DNA of 60,391 nucleotides from Paramacrobiotus metropolitanus (lineage: Eukaryota > Tardigrada > Eutardigrada > Parachela > Macrobiotidae). The notes below the pieces were generated by a model. That model was not told the DNA's origin, did not search any database, and saw only the letters and a program-made list of their open reading frames with translations. Location: assembly GCF_019649055.1 (NCBI RefSeq), contig NW_026570527.1, positions 1 to 60,391 of the forward strand, read 5' to 3'. The position numbers and the translations under genes were made by a program. Shown piece by piece: positions 32,501 through 44,001 of this stretch (the first letter of the stretch is position 1; each line of letters begins with the position of its first letter).

Positions 32501-34617
32501 GTGTGTCCGTGCGTCATGCCAGTCACGCTATTCATATTAATCTGACTTGTTGGAGCTATTTCAATTAACTGGATTCACTGCCAGTACAATCATCCCCTGT
32601 CAAAAATATTATGCCACATTGTCCTTTCTATGCAATATGCAGGATCCTGTGTGCACCGCATACTGCAGACACCGGACCCAACCGATCCCCCGTGTTAATC
32701 AACTATACCACCGCGATTCTGTATTGCTCAACAAAGCCGCGCGGTTGAGGGCAGCCGTGGTAGCAGCGTGGGGAATGCGAGGCACTGCGTTAACGATGAC
32801 AGGGTGTTGGCTAATTCGACGTTATCGCCACAGCTTATTCATCCTCATTACCGGGTCGGGACACGGGCTGCGCAACGGCGCTCGCCCAAGGCGTCCAACA
32901 CCGGAAATGCTCCATATATATGCTTTAGATTAAACAGAGGACATTAGATGTATATTGCCCCGTTGCACATTTATGTGTGAGCAACGCTGACGCTTCAACT
33001 TCACTGCGCTTCCAGGGTAGTTCAACTGGATGGCGGGAAATTTTCTCGACGGTTCGCGTTACAAGAGTTTGTTCAGCTATTTGACATTTAGATTAATATT
33101 AATCAGTTGGAGTTTTTTTGTGCGATTATGTGTTTAATCGATCGGCTGTGTGAAACCGAGCACTATTTAGCTTGGGATAAATACTGTCAGCTGGCGCACA
33201 AGTAAGCCCTGAGCAGGCTTCTGCGGTGAATAAAGTATGAAAATTACCTTGTCGAAATGATACCAATAGCCACCGTAACGCAACAAAATCCAGAAATCAA
33301 AATAGTTTTTTACAAATTACAAATACTTCTAAAAAACTACCGATTAATTTTTTCAAACATGAAGATAAACATAGCATAAAACTAAGGATAAGAAGCAAAT
33401 TATCGTGTAAGACACAAGACATTCAAACACTGACATAAAACCATCTTAAACACTAGACTGGTTGTGCAGTTACAACTGTTGAACACAAATACTTCTAGGG
33501 CTTCTCTCAAACACTAGATTACAGAAATCAGAATTTGTTGACTTATGTCCATTCTTTTTAACAACCACACGTTAAGAGTATATGAACGTGTAGTCAATAG
33601 TCATTATATTAATTTCAATCAAACATAATGATCACTTTGTATGCCGGTTCTGTGATTCATTTGCATCACTGCATAAACCGAATGGATAATTTCCAGAAAA
33701 TTATATATCAGTGCACCTAGCGCTATAAATACCTATAAATACACCATTTTAAGCCCTGGGAAGACGTCACTCTCGTATTTTTTCCCGCATTGAACGCAAC
33801 TGACAGTGACCGTTTTCCAATCAGTCAATATTGCCTTACGGTCCATCGATTTGTTTGTATTGTCAACAAGCAAGTGTCATCCTACGGATTAAGTCATTTC
33901 GTGCTCGCCTTTTTCTCCTGCTAGTCTGGCACCAGCAGCACACATTGTCACTCACCGATTCCACTAATAACGGACACCGAATGCAAAATACCGGATACGG
34001 CCGAAAAATCCCGCTTATTCTCATACACTCCGGCCTGCTGGATACGATAATACAAAAAAATTCTGAAAATTATCCACATTCCGCTCCGTGACATTAGAAT
34101 AGGCCAGTACATGAACTTTTAGATAATTCATCACATCATCAATAACAAAGGGTGTGGTCAGCCGGTCCTTCTCGAACTGCTCCTCCTCCGGCCCGATAAT
34201 ATACACATACAGGAGTGTCCCCATGAGAATGTACGCCCCCATGACCATAATCAGTATAAAATGGGCAATTAAACGGGAAATATACTTCTTACAGCATCGC
34301 TGCAGACTTGACCCTTTGGTCGCGTCATCGAGACTGCCGGCAATGGAGTGGGGGCTCCGCGGTACGTCCAGCGAGGAGTTGGTGCCCTGACGTTGGAATT
34401 GAAAGGCTTTGTTACGGGTGGGCGGCAGCGGATCGGGTGTGTCCGTTTCGTTGAAGGGCAGTCCGAGGGCTTTGCTAGTCTGCGATAGCAACACCCGGAT
34501 GGATCCCCGTCGCGGGACATTATCGTCGCTGTTGCGGCCGTTGTGGGGCCGCAACTCCTCACGGTCCGATTTGTGGCGGAGCGGGGTGAGGACGTGCGGG
34601 GCGTGGTCAGCGGCCAT
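29579..34617 (-). CDS. two-pore-domain (TWIK-type) K+ channel, divergent, with a frameshift
   Basis: Exons: 34617-33956, 30579-30338, 29983-29579. Exon 1 has a long cytosolic N-terminus, M1 (FILIMVMGAYILMGTLLYVY), the extracellular cap and the P1 helix. Exon 2 completes the P1 filter and M2 (CFFGVPLFLLFLYVIGDDVG). Exon 3 holds M3, P2 and M4 (LVIVYIICGWLLISACF). The exon total is a multiple of three plus one. The cap sequence resumes its proper frame only if the A7 run at 34054-34060 (T7 in the gene) is one base too long. The filters are unusual: GIGIGN instead of TIGYGN in P1, and TVGLVD instead of TIGFGD in P2. The channel may be non-conducting or a pseudogene. The 3.4-kb intron 1 and the good Kozak (AACAACAATGGCC) argue for an expressed locus. 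Confidence 0.75.
30580..33955. other. long K2P intron with unassigned openings
   Basis: It contains a minus-strand 77-codon opening from an ATG at 31264 to 31034, basic and polar, of unknown nature. It also contains a GC-richer patch at about 32400-33050 that makes a 128-codon plus-strand opening without an ATG start. Neither shows splice sites or recognisable motifs. The patch might be regulatory. Confidence 0.3.
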
Positions 34618-36976
34618 TGTTGTTGGATTTAAACTGCAAGGTTTATATGTATCACTTGCTGGCAAATTTATATAAGCGTCCGCTTGCAGTTAACAACAAA
34701 ATCCATGAAATAACGGTTTTCTGTTGGTTTGCAATTCACATAGACAAAGGGGCCACGAGATGGCTTGATAGCGAATCCTTTAATGCGCCAGTACAAGTGT
34801 ACAGTGGATTGAGCGTTAAGTCATGTTTGATTGGCAACAACCGACTCGGCTGGGCTGACGCGGGACAAGATGCTACAAAGTTGACTACTGGAGTGCTGTT
34901 TACACTTTACCGTGTATATGCTTGTGTGTCTGTTATGTGCTGTGTACGCTGGAATGAAAGAAGGGAAAGCCGGGCGCAGGGAGAAAGGAAGAAACTTAAC
35001 TGCCAGGCGTGTCAGTATGGGGAAGCAATGATGAGAAAAATTGCCGGTTGGGAAGCCGAGGCACACTGTGTTTATGTTGGTTATTGTGCATGAGCTGGGC
35101 TGATTGGATGCAGGCGCGCACTTTCGCTCACTGTGCATATCAGAGAGTTGTTGTGCACGAAAATATCCGACGGATGGAGTGGGAACCTTGCTGGGTAAGG
35201 TTTGATCATACCTTTGTGCACCCATTCAAACCCATAATCCATAGAGGGTATATTTCGGTAAAAATCAATAAAGCACACTGTAGGGAAAATATTTGCCGTT
35301 TCGCTTAACAACTTTAGTACGCGGAGAAAAATACGTACCATGTATCAGCAGTGCCACAGTAAAGTGCTTATTGTTAAAGTTTTTGTGGTGTGCAGATACA
35401 TAATGTACGCACAAAAAATTTTTATAAATATGTCTAAAATCCACTCGCTATTGGTACCACTTAGCAAAGTGAATGTTTACGCCGAAAAACACTAGAATAA
35501 AATTAAACAAGTAAAAAACTAGCCAGTTCTAAGCTCGCAGCTGGATTTCATGCTGCCAGCTGCTACGCGTACAGATACGTTCACTAGGATGGTAAAATGC
35601 AGGGTGCAGTTTACACCTTCCAGATATCAACCTTTTCTGTATATTTGTTATGTTTAGTTGTTCCGCCTACAATAATTATGCAATAGTAATAGTGCTTCGG
35701 CAATAAGCTGAATCCGAAGACGCGCAAACGGAAGCAAATGGATAAACACAAAGTAACCCGCACAAGACGAAGTATTCTGTGTCTATGAAAGAACTTCAGC
35801 GGAAGTACAGTACAGAAACGACGTTGTGACTGCGCTCTGCGTTTGATAGTTTTTTGAATATAATCATGCACATTCCTTCTAGTAGGATGTTAAATTATTA
35901 TGTTGCACCGTAGCATCCTACGATGCGACTTTTTCTATACCTATTAATTGTTAGCAAAACTAGCTAACAATCCGCGTTTTTCCGATTATTTCCTTCAAGC
36001 CTTTGATCATTACAGTATTTAGGCTTGCTTATTTTCCATTGTTATAGCATAAACAAAAAAACCACGAAGCCAGTATCACACAGCACTGACCGGGTTTCTC
36101 CCTGCTTTTTACGGGGGAATTTATTATACGGTTTGAATGTGTAGGCAAACCTGCTAAACGATACGAACTGAGCAGCCCATGGTTGCTATCCCATAAGCTT
36201 TCACCGGGTTGTTTGTTGTGTTAACCTTTGCTGGATATATGCTACCCGAAAAAAGCCAACAATCTGCAGCGATGAGGGATGGCCGTCACCGAATGCGAGT
36301 TTTACGGCCGGAGTACAAAGCGAAAAAAAACCAAGTTCTTGCCCATCAGTTGACCACCATATGCATATGAATACGCACTACCGAACAAAAACAGCTTCCA
36401 CAGGAGAAAGCGAAACGAAAGCTCAGCGGTTCCAAATAGTTTGGCAGCGATTCAAATAAAAGACTACTCATGGTTTAGACTTTACAGCGGACCCGGTCCA
36501 CAAAGGTAAACGTTAAGTACGCATTCAGATTGTGAGCTTACAATTAATTTACTTTGTATTTCTGCAGGAATCTAGGTTGGGCTATTTCGTGAAATCTCTC
36601 CGAAATCTCTCCCGGAATAACTAGGTATTCTCACTACGCTGTACATGTACACGTGTCGTTATTATGCTAACTGCATGTATGAATGCATATGGCCTTATCC
36701 CATGATTTGAAGAGCCCGTATTCCAGTTTATTGTGAGTTATTCGCAATTCTACTACAGTACTTTTGCAGCTATCGAACAAATATTATGGTCAAACACGTA
36801 CGAATAACAAGAGAATCATGGGATATTTACAGATTTCAGGCAAGACGTTACAACGGATATTGTGTACTACAGTAGTACTCAATGGCACACCATCGCAACA
36901 CGATCACTTGACCACGGCAATGACCGAAACAAATGTACAGTACTTATTATATTACACAATTCAAATGCAGAATTAT
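34618..36976. other. spacer between the two K2P genes
   Basis: The first 600 bases are moderately GC-rich and should include the upstream K2P promoter (TATAAA about 55 bases before its ATG on the minus strand). Antisense openings there lack motifs. The rest is AT-rich without a gene. A TTTATT at 36727 can serve as the minus-strand poly(A) signal of the next gene. Confidence 0.4.
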
Positions 36977-39900
36977 TTACACGTCAGCCAAGGAAACTGT
37001 TGTGATATTTTTAACGGTTTTCTTTGAGTTTCCTTTGCCGCTTTTTGACCGGATCCCTCTCGCACTTCCAATGTTGATGGTCTTGTCTCGAATGATTCCC
37101 ATGACCTTTGCTATCGCCTTTAGGTAGCTGCGAACTTGATTGTGCATCAGGTTGAAACAGCAGGCAATCAGCGCCAAGCCGACCAGCACGTATATGCAAC
37201 ACATTACCAGCTTTTGATTTGATGTGTCAGCCGAGAGCATGGACGCGCCGGGCACAAAGTCTCCAAAGCCGATGGTCGTCAGAGTGACGAAGCAGAAGTA
37301 GAATGCATCTAGGTAGGGCCAATCTTCCCACAGAGCGAATAAAGTGGCGCCGCCGAATAGGTATGCACTCATGATGACCAAACAACCAATCACCGGAACG
37401 TTGTTGTCTTTACGCTCCAAGCGCTCCACTAAGGCGGCCACTTCCGGTTCCCATGCCGGAATAGCTGGTGCAGCCGTCTAGAAATATGGTATATATGATT
37501 TTTTTGAATCTCAAAATACGTTACGTGAATATGATTGTTGGCTACTTTTTTTCAGTTCTGTCATGCCAGTGATGCTTGAAATCATCAAAGGAGTTTCTTA
37601 CACGTAAGCGAATATTAACTACAGTTAAACTGAATTAAGCTCAAATACATATTATTAAATAAAAACATTTCAGTTAAGGGTTTCTTTTAGAGGTACCTGT
37701 GCTTTAGGGTTTCGTTAATACGAGTATAAATGCACATGTGAGTGTTTCGGCATCATATTTTTTGATCAGGTACGTACTCGTACTTTCGGTTTAACTGCTA
37801 AAATGTTTTGCGTCAGAAACATTTGCTTAAAGAACGAATACCTCGTCGCCAGGAGTAACATTAGACGATTCATCAGGTGGAAAGAATCGCTGATGAGAAA
37901 TCGTTGGCTTTGGCTGCAGCTGACCTTTAGCAGACCGATGGCGGGAGAAACCACTTGCCCTCAACTTTCGGTGACGCAACAGTACTGGATCCGGTGGATT
38001 TAAGAAACGGCATCGGCACATGTAGGAGAACAACCCAATGAAGACTTTGGCTAGTAAATTCCCGATATTGGACAAGAACATCAGCATTATAGGAATTCCT
38101 ACTACAGCGTAGAGCACCGTCACCACTTTGCCGGCTTGTGTCTTGGGCGTAACATGCCCATAACCTGCAAGCACAGCACGTGTGTTGCAGCGGCATCGTG
38201 ATTACTTATCAGCAGTTTTTCTTTATTTATATGTTGTGCCGAAATGTAAATACTAACCGATCGTTGTTATTACGGAGAGAGCATATAAGAAGGAGCTGGA
38301 GAATGTCCATTTGGGATTGGATTTCTTGGTCTCGAAACCTTGTTGTGCGGCGTCACTGATATTGTTTTGGAATTCTTCAATGCGGTCCATGGCTAATGTC
38401 GTCCAGTTGCTCTGAATATGCAGAACAGCAATACATGCAGCATGAGCAGCCGGCGGTTTTATCCTCAATAATATTTACAGTAGGCGTAAGTACATGCGAC
38501 TGACCTTTGTCTGATTTTTAACCATCAGGGTAGGAATGCAGACAGTGGAGCATTTACGGCTGGTTTGTACCAGCGCATTTCGGCTTCTTCGTTCCATAAA
38601 CGTAATTGACGGATCAGATTGCTGATTTCCTTTTCAGCGGTTTGTGTCCAGTTTTCCTGCAATTACTGCGACGTGACAGACGTTCATTCACAAGCGTTTA
38701 CGTTTGCGGCAGCATATATCAACATGTGGTTTGCAGTCTTCTTCATAAGTGCATGGCAGCATGCATATATTTTAAAAAATTTGGAGTGCCTACATACTTT
38801 CCAAAGAACATTTAAGTCCATCGTTAAGGTCCATAGATTTTCAACCAGAGCCGTTTTAGCTGCTTCCGCCTGCATAATATGCTGGTCCTTGGCTTCTTTT
38901 GGAATTTGGTCATTGTCTCATTTGACTGGACAGAACAGGTGGATGTGCAGTTATTCTGTAGAGCCAATTATTCGAATTAGATGCGAGTAAAAGTTACAAT
39001 ATACAGAGTATTCTGAGTTTGGTAATACACCAGGAGCAGTAAGAGTACTGTACGTATAATTCCTACCTGATAAGTTTATGCTTGGTTTATGGTCGGCATG
39101 ATTTCATAGATCAAGATGTACAAGTATCGTATTATTCAAAATATTAGTACACTTTTTATCGCAGTAAAAGTGAAATGTTTATTTGTTTACGCGTAAGCCT
39201 AGAGCTGTCTTAATTGCAAACTTTCTATGATCAGTACTTTCAAGCTCTAATGAGAGAAAGGTCAATGGACTCCTCCACATGTCTTTCATATTATTGTCAA
39301 TCGCAAAAAAGCGGTCCACAAAACCCGCACCATATGACGCAACCGGCATTCTCAATGGTTTATTAATAAATAATAACACAGTTTCGCTTGATGTTGCGTA
39401 GTCTTTTAATAGCAATTCAATTAAAGAACGATGCGAATGTATGACAGATATACTAAATTGCGAAAGACGACTGTTGTAGTTGTTGCCACTTTAGGTTTAA
39501 ATCTTAAAATCGCGTTTCTTTCCCGAATGACCTGGTTTATTATCGCTGTCGCTATGTATATGTGTTGGAAGCGAATTAATTGGTAACGATGCAAGTAGAT
39601 GGATAATGTTCTAGATCAACTTAACAGCTGTTTTTTGATCTGGCGACCAAATATCAGTTACTGTCTAAATACAAATATAAGGCATTCGTAGACACCGTAA
39701 AGAATGCTCCGACACGTTCTCAAATTATGATGATTGCATTGCTCAAGTGTAAAGTATTCGATTCCGGAACGCTTCGATTGGGGACAAAAGTGACACCGGC
39801 ATTGGGCAGCGCGCGTTGGAATGCCAGCACTAATTAAATTATATCTGGGCTAACGTGGGCGATCGATTAGGAAAACAAGCCGAACTGATTTAGTTCGAAT

Positions 39901-41558
39901 TGCTGCTAGACACTGTGTCGACCGGATGGGGTCATTAATTTCCAACTCAGATTGACAGTCGCCGGGTCCGTCCGTTTTCCTTTCCGGTCTGTTCCAGACT
40001 AGTGCCGCTTTCATTCCTGATGTGCGATTTATGAGGCGTACCAAACTTTCGACATTTACTTTCTGATCTGACAACGTAGGAAAAAGTCGGAAGTGCACAG
40101 ATTGGGCCATATGGTGTATCATTATTTTTTATGGGGAAAGAGAAATTTTTATTGCGGCGCAAATGTGTCTTCTTATGCCGAAAGGAAGATGATGAACAGC
40201 GACAGGGTAAACAGGCTGAATGTGATCAATTGCTCCACAAATATTTAGGTTTCTTAAGGTTGCACCGATATTTACCGGCGGTTCGATGATCGCCGGCGAC
40301 TAGACTGCAAAGACCAAGGCCAATTCCAACATTATGCAAGAATATGCGTATTTTCCAAGATAACATAATGAAGTTTCAAAATAGACCAGAAGGATAACTG
40401 GCGCCTATTCGGAACATAGTAAAATTGCAGTCTTATAACGTTACATGTGTATAATGTATCATATTAAAGTATTTAGAAGATTGTTTCATTCGATGCTCAG
40501 ATACTGAAATAAAAAGGAAGATGTAAAAGTAAAAATCAGTATTATAGGCTTCCAGTTTTAATGCCGAAATGGTCAAGCCGAGAACACTTAGGTAATTAAT
40601 TAAGACATAAAAATGTTGTTCGTACTAAACAATTAGAAATAGGCAAGATTTTTCGGGGGCCCGTTTCGACATCCAGTACATTGTTGATAGTGTATGAATT
40701 TTTCTCCGCGACCATCCTCGCGGAAAATTATCAATATTTTTAGTAAATAAATATATTCTTAGTGACAAAATATTCGTACAGATGAGCTTATATTATGGTG
40801 CTTAAGTTTAACACATCTGTGCCGACTGAGCATATTCAATGGATCTTTACTTTGAATACGAGTACTTAACCGAAGTAAACTGACTTACCATTTATTTTAT
40901 AAAAATAATCAACTTAAAAAACACTTGCATATTACAGGCGAGTATGCCATTTCAGTGTGCTTAACTACTGTGAAACTCGATGTAATGCACACATTACAGG
41001 CTACACAAAGTACTACTGACTTGATTACTGCCTGAACCGACAGTGACGGCCATAATTATAACACGTCCTGCAAGTGTGATCAATCAAGTATCCGCTACAA
41101 ATAACGCTACCATACCATACATCGATCATTACGTATTTCCTACAAGACTAAACAATATTGCAGTTTTATATTTTGCTTCAAAGAGCAAAAACAAGATCGT
41201 TTAATTCATATTTAGTATGCTCATTATTAGATTCTGACTTTCAGTAAAGGTCGTTAGGATAATCCTTTACACTTGGTACCTGGAATAGCTCGTGCATGTG
41301 GACATCGGTCGTGATGTTCCATAGTGCCTCCACCGTGTCGTTCTTCCATTCCCGAATGGTCCCCATCTTGTCCACCTCGTGTTGGAATTCCAAATGCCGG
41401 AAGAGAAACGCCCCCATAATGGAGTATCCCACAACCAGTGCGGTCAGGCCAATATGGGAAAACAAGAAGGCGATGGTCTTCCGGCAGCAGTTCTTCACCG
41501 TCCATCCGGTGTCCTTTTCATTGTCCGTCTCCTCTTCACTATCCGCTCCGCCCGGCAT
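36977..41558 (-). CDS. two-pore-domain (TWIK/TREK-type) K+ channel
   Basis: Background K+ channel of the plasma membrane; two subunits form the pore. Exons: 41558-41280, 38411-38258, 38164-37842, 37477-36977; 418 aa. Exon 1 gives an acidic N-terminus, M1 (LTALVVGYSIMGAFLFRHLE) and part of the cap. Exon 2 finishes the cap with an N-glycosylation site (SNWT) and the P1 helix, splitting the filter codon TIG|YGH. Exon 3 has M2 and the M2-M3 linker. Exon 4 has M3, P2 (TLTTIGFGDFVPGA) and M4 (LVMCCIYVLVGLALIACCF). Both filters are canonical, in contrast to the neighbouring copy. The split inside the P1 filter is shared with that copy, showing common descent by tandem duplication. Confidence 0.9.
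38503..38656 (-). pseudogene. extra cap-type exon in K2P intron 1, probably a dead or alternative exon
   Basis: Preceded by a minus-strand acceptor (GTAATTGCAG) and followed by a strong donor (AAG|GTCAGT). It reads ENWTQTAEKEISNLIRQL and continues with an aromatic stretch, closely paralleling the SNWTTLAMDRIEEF start of the next exon. Its length (154 nt) equals that exon exactly. The reading hits a TGA at 38527-38525 where the pore helix should be. It is probably a duplicated exon 2 that decayed. Confidence 0.5.
38657..41279. other. rest of K2P intron 1
   Basis: AT-rich, with two minus-strand openings (39415-39179 and 40122-39850) that look moderately protein-like but have no splice context, motif or reliable start. 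I could not assign them. Confidence 0.3.
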
Positions 41559-43308
41559 AATGAACAGTAGCCAGAGAATTTTACACTGCAGTCATAGACA
41601 CAATCGTAACCACAATTCCGACAGTTGGCGCGTTATGAAACAATTCCCGATTGAGTTGTGACATGGAAGAAGTTATATTGGCCTATTTGTTTCATGTTCA
41701 AAAGCAAAACACCAGCGGCCATAATTAGACAACCGATTGGGGCGGTGTTTTTTTGTTGCAAATCGGGGGATATCACTCAACTAACCGGCTAATTTGCCTA
41801 ATGTCCAAGCGGATCCGCTGTCAGCTGTTGACCCCAAAAAAACTGACACCGCATAGCGTCATAGACGCGAGTGTGTACGCGTTGTGGATCAGAAGATGCC
41901 GGCTGGCATCATGAAAAGTGTATCATGGAGTGAGATTCTTCACCTCAATGTGTTGATAGATAATATGCTTGTGGAGTTTACACGCTTTAAGTAGGTTTTT
42001 TCTTTCTTAATGGTATCCGGCGATCGACGTGCCGGATGAATGTAAAGTGCGCATCCATTGGTGGAATGCTTGGCGTATCCGGTGCCGCTTTCCGCTTCCC
42101 ATTGAGTGGCTCGGTTTAGAAATTTGCAGCCGCTGGTTACAGATGTAACCTGCCTTGGTGCCAGGCTGCCAGCAGGCCCAGCAAGCCATCCACCAAGTGC
42201 GGATCGAGTTGTCAAATAAAGAGCGCATAAGAAGACCGTTTTTTTCAAGGAAACATATTCATTTTTTAAAAAAAACCATTAATTTCAATTAACCACTTTT
42301 CGTTGCTCTCAAGATGAACCGTAAACGAAAGTGTTTAAACCACTTAAGAGTTCGTTTTGTAAGTTCTAATGAAATAGTTTAACTACTTGTAAGTTGTGTA
42401 CTTACTTTTAAACTGCAAAGGCCCTTGAATTCTTTATAAAGGAGAAATGTTGTGGAAAAAAATGCACACCAACCTTGCATATAATGGGCAGATATGCAGC
42501 TACTGCTTTGTTTTTGCAGAAATGCATAAAGATTACGGAATACTTTAAAGGGTGAAATTACAAAGTAGTGACAGTGCTGTTATTCTTAAGGAGCTGTACT
42601 ATACTATGTGTTACCTGCTTCCATATTACCGCACGCAATGATGCGCAAGTTCAACGTCAAAAAATGTTTCGGGAGTAATAAGCAGTTCAAGGAGTGCGAA
42701 CGGACATAAAGGTCAGAAAGGGCAGACACAAGTGACTGCGCGAGAGGATCAGAACGATACCGCCCAATTACTTTTTTTCTGGTGCGGAATTCATTGTACC
42801 GTTATTAATAGTACGAGCACTACAGTATAATGATGTAAGTAACGCCTGTTTTTGGTTGCAGGCTTTTTTAGAATTTTCCCACGTAAATTTTCCCTAATTA
42901 TTAAAATTTATAGTATTCGCGGTTTGATAGACTCGTAAGTGCTTGTCAGTTGTTTTTAGTGTATTTTAATTAATTTTACATGTTTTGTTTGCAATTAACG
43001 AAATAGCGCAGTTAGCATTATAAGTTCCTCTTATGTTTTGTGTTTTATGAAACACTTTTGTAGCAGTCGTACATGTTTTATGTAGGAATTAAACCATTTT
43101 TGTTTGCCTGCAAATATGCGCACGTTAAAGGAACAGTGCATTGACGATACATACAAGCACACAAACATCAGGTTTTGCCGCAGTATAATTATGTAGTTCT
43201 AACACTATTAGCTTTAATACTTGTAGCAAAGAAAAATACAGCACCTGTGTACAATCATTCAATCGTTTCTAATGTTAAAAATAAAAAGGCCCAGAATAAA
43301 TTAAAAAA
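41559..43308. other. intergenic, one GC-richer patch
   Basis: At 41990-42240 the minus strand reads as a plausible small secreted protein fragment (WLAGPAGSLAPRQVTSV), but it starts with TTG, not ATG, and no upstream exon was found. The remainder is AT-rich without features. Confidence 0.3.
43303..43308 (-). terminator. RNA polymerase III T-run after 5S rRNA
   Basis: Six A on the plus strand give TTTTTT directly after the last base of the 5S gene. Confidence 0.85.
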
Positions 43309-43426
43309 GTCTACAACACCCGGTGTTCCCAAGCGGTCACCCATCCAAGTACTAACCGGGCCCGACGTAGGTTATCTTCCGAGATCGAACGGGATCGGGA
43401 GTTTTCTACGTGGTATGGTCGTAGAC
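43309..43426 (-). rRNA. 5S ribosomal RNA
   Basis: 118 nt. In RNA sense it begins GTCTACGACCATACCACG and ends GGTGTTGTAGAC; the two ends pair (GUCUAC with GUAGAC) as helix I. The conserved core GGTTAGTACTTGGATGGGTG is intact. A run of T follows the 3' end in RNA sense (AAAAAA at 43303-43308), the usual RNA polymerase III stop. The box A region (43366-43380) reads GGAAGATAACCTACG rather than the common GAAGTTAAGCANCG, so it is either a lineage feature or a variant copy. Only one copy is present, not a tandem array. Confidence 0.97.
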
Positions 43427-44001
43427 ATACGAATTAAAATTTTTGCCACCGCACGTGTTTCCCTTCAGTTTATATGGTAACGAGAATTTTCTGTGCTAAC
43501 TGCTTCTAAAAATTATTAATTAAGAAACAATCTTCACACGTGATAAGCCTCACCATGTTTTTCCAGATGTGCCCACTGCCTACACTTGTACAGGCTGCAA
43601 GATATATTATAATCTGAAAACTTAAACCAGAGTATTGTGCAAACTGCAAATTTTGAACAAATTTGGTTGATTTCCGGCGCCAGTTATGAGTTCCTCGCCG
43701 GCCATAACTGGACAACTGGTTAATGGTTATCCTTGTGGCATTTGTTATCCATGTGGCTCACCAAACACAGCCCGGTGTGCAGTTCGGCTTGCCACAAAGA
43801 TTATGTCTCGTGCCTACCAGCTACTGAGCTACAGTACGACAGAAGGAAATTTCTGTTTGCGTTTGCTGCAGCTTGTCCTTGGGTTGCTGTTTGGCTCTTA
43901 TTGTTTGAGAAACGAAACCACTTTATTTTTTTAAATTCTGTAATTGACTAATTGTGAATATATGTTTTAGCAACTTGGATGTTTGATCTTACCTTATAAG
44001 G
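43427..44001. other. upstream region of the prosaposin gene
   Basis: At 43690-43940 overlapping Cys-rich openings occur in two frames (for example MWLTKHSPVCSSACHK from 43751). One might be a small secreted peptide, but the reading is ambiguous and lacks splice support. No TATA box is evident. Confidence 0.3.

Noticed and set aside
32547-32933. 128-codon plus-strand opening in the K2P intron
   Set aside because: It starts at a non-ATG codon, has no recognisable domain, and depends on a local GC-rich patch.
34821-35308. Openings on both strands upstream of the first K2P gene
   Set aside because: No motif, no signal peptide, and no splice sites that join to the channel.
39179-40162. Minus-strand openings in the second K2P intron
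   Set aside because: Moderately protein-like but without supported starts, splice sites or recognisable family; noted only.
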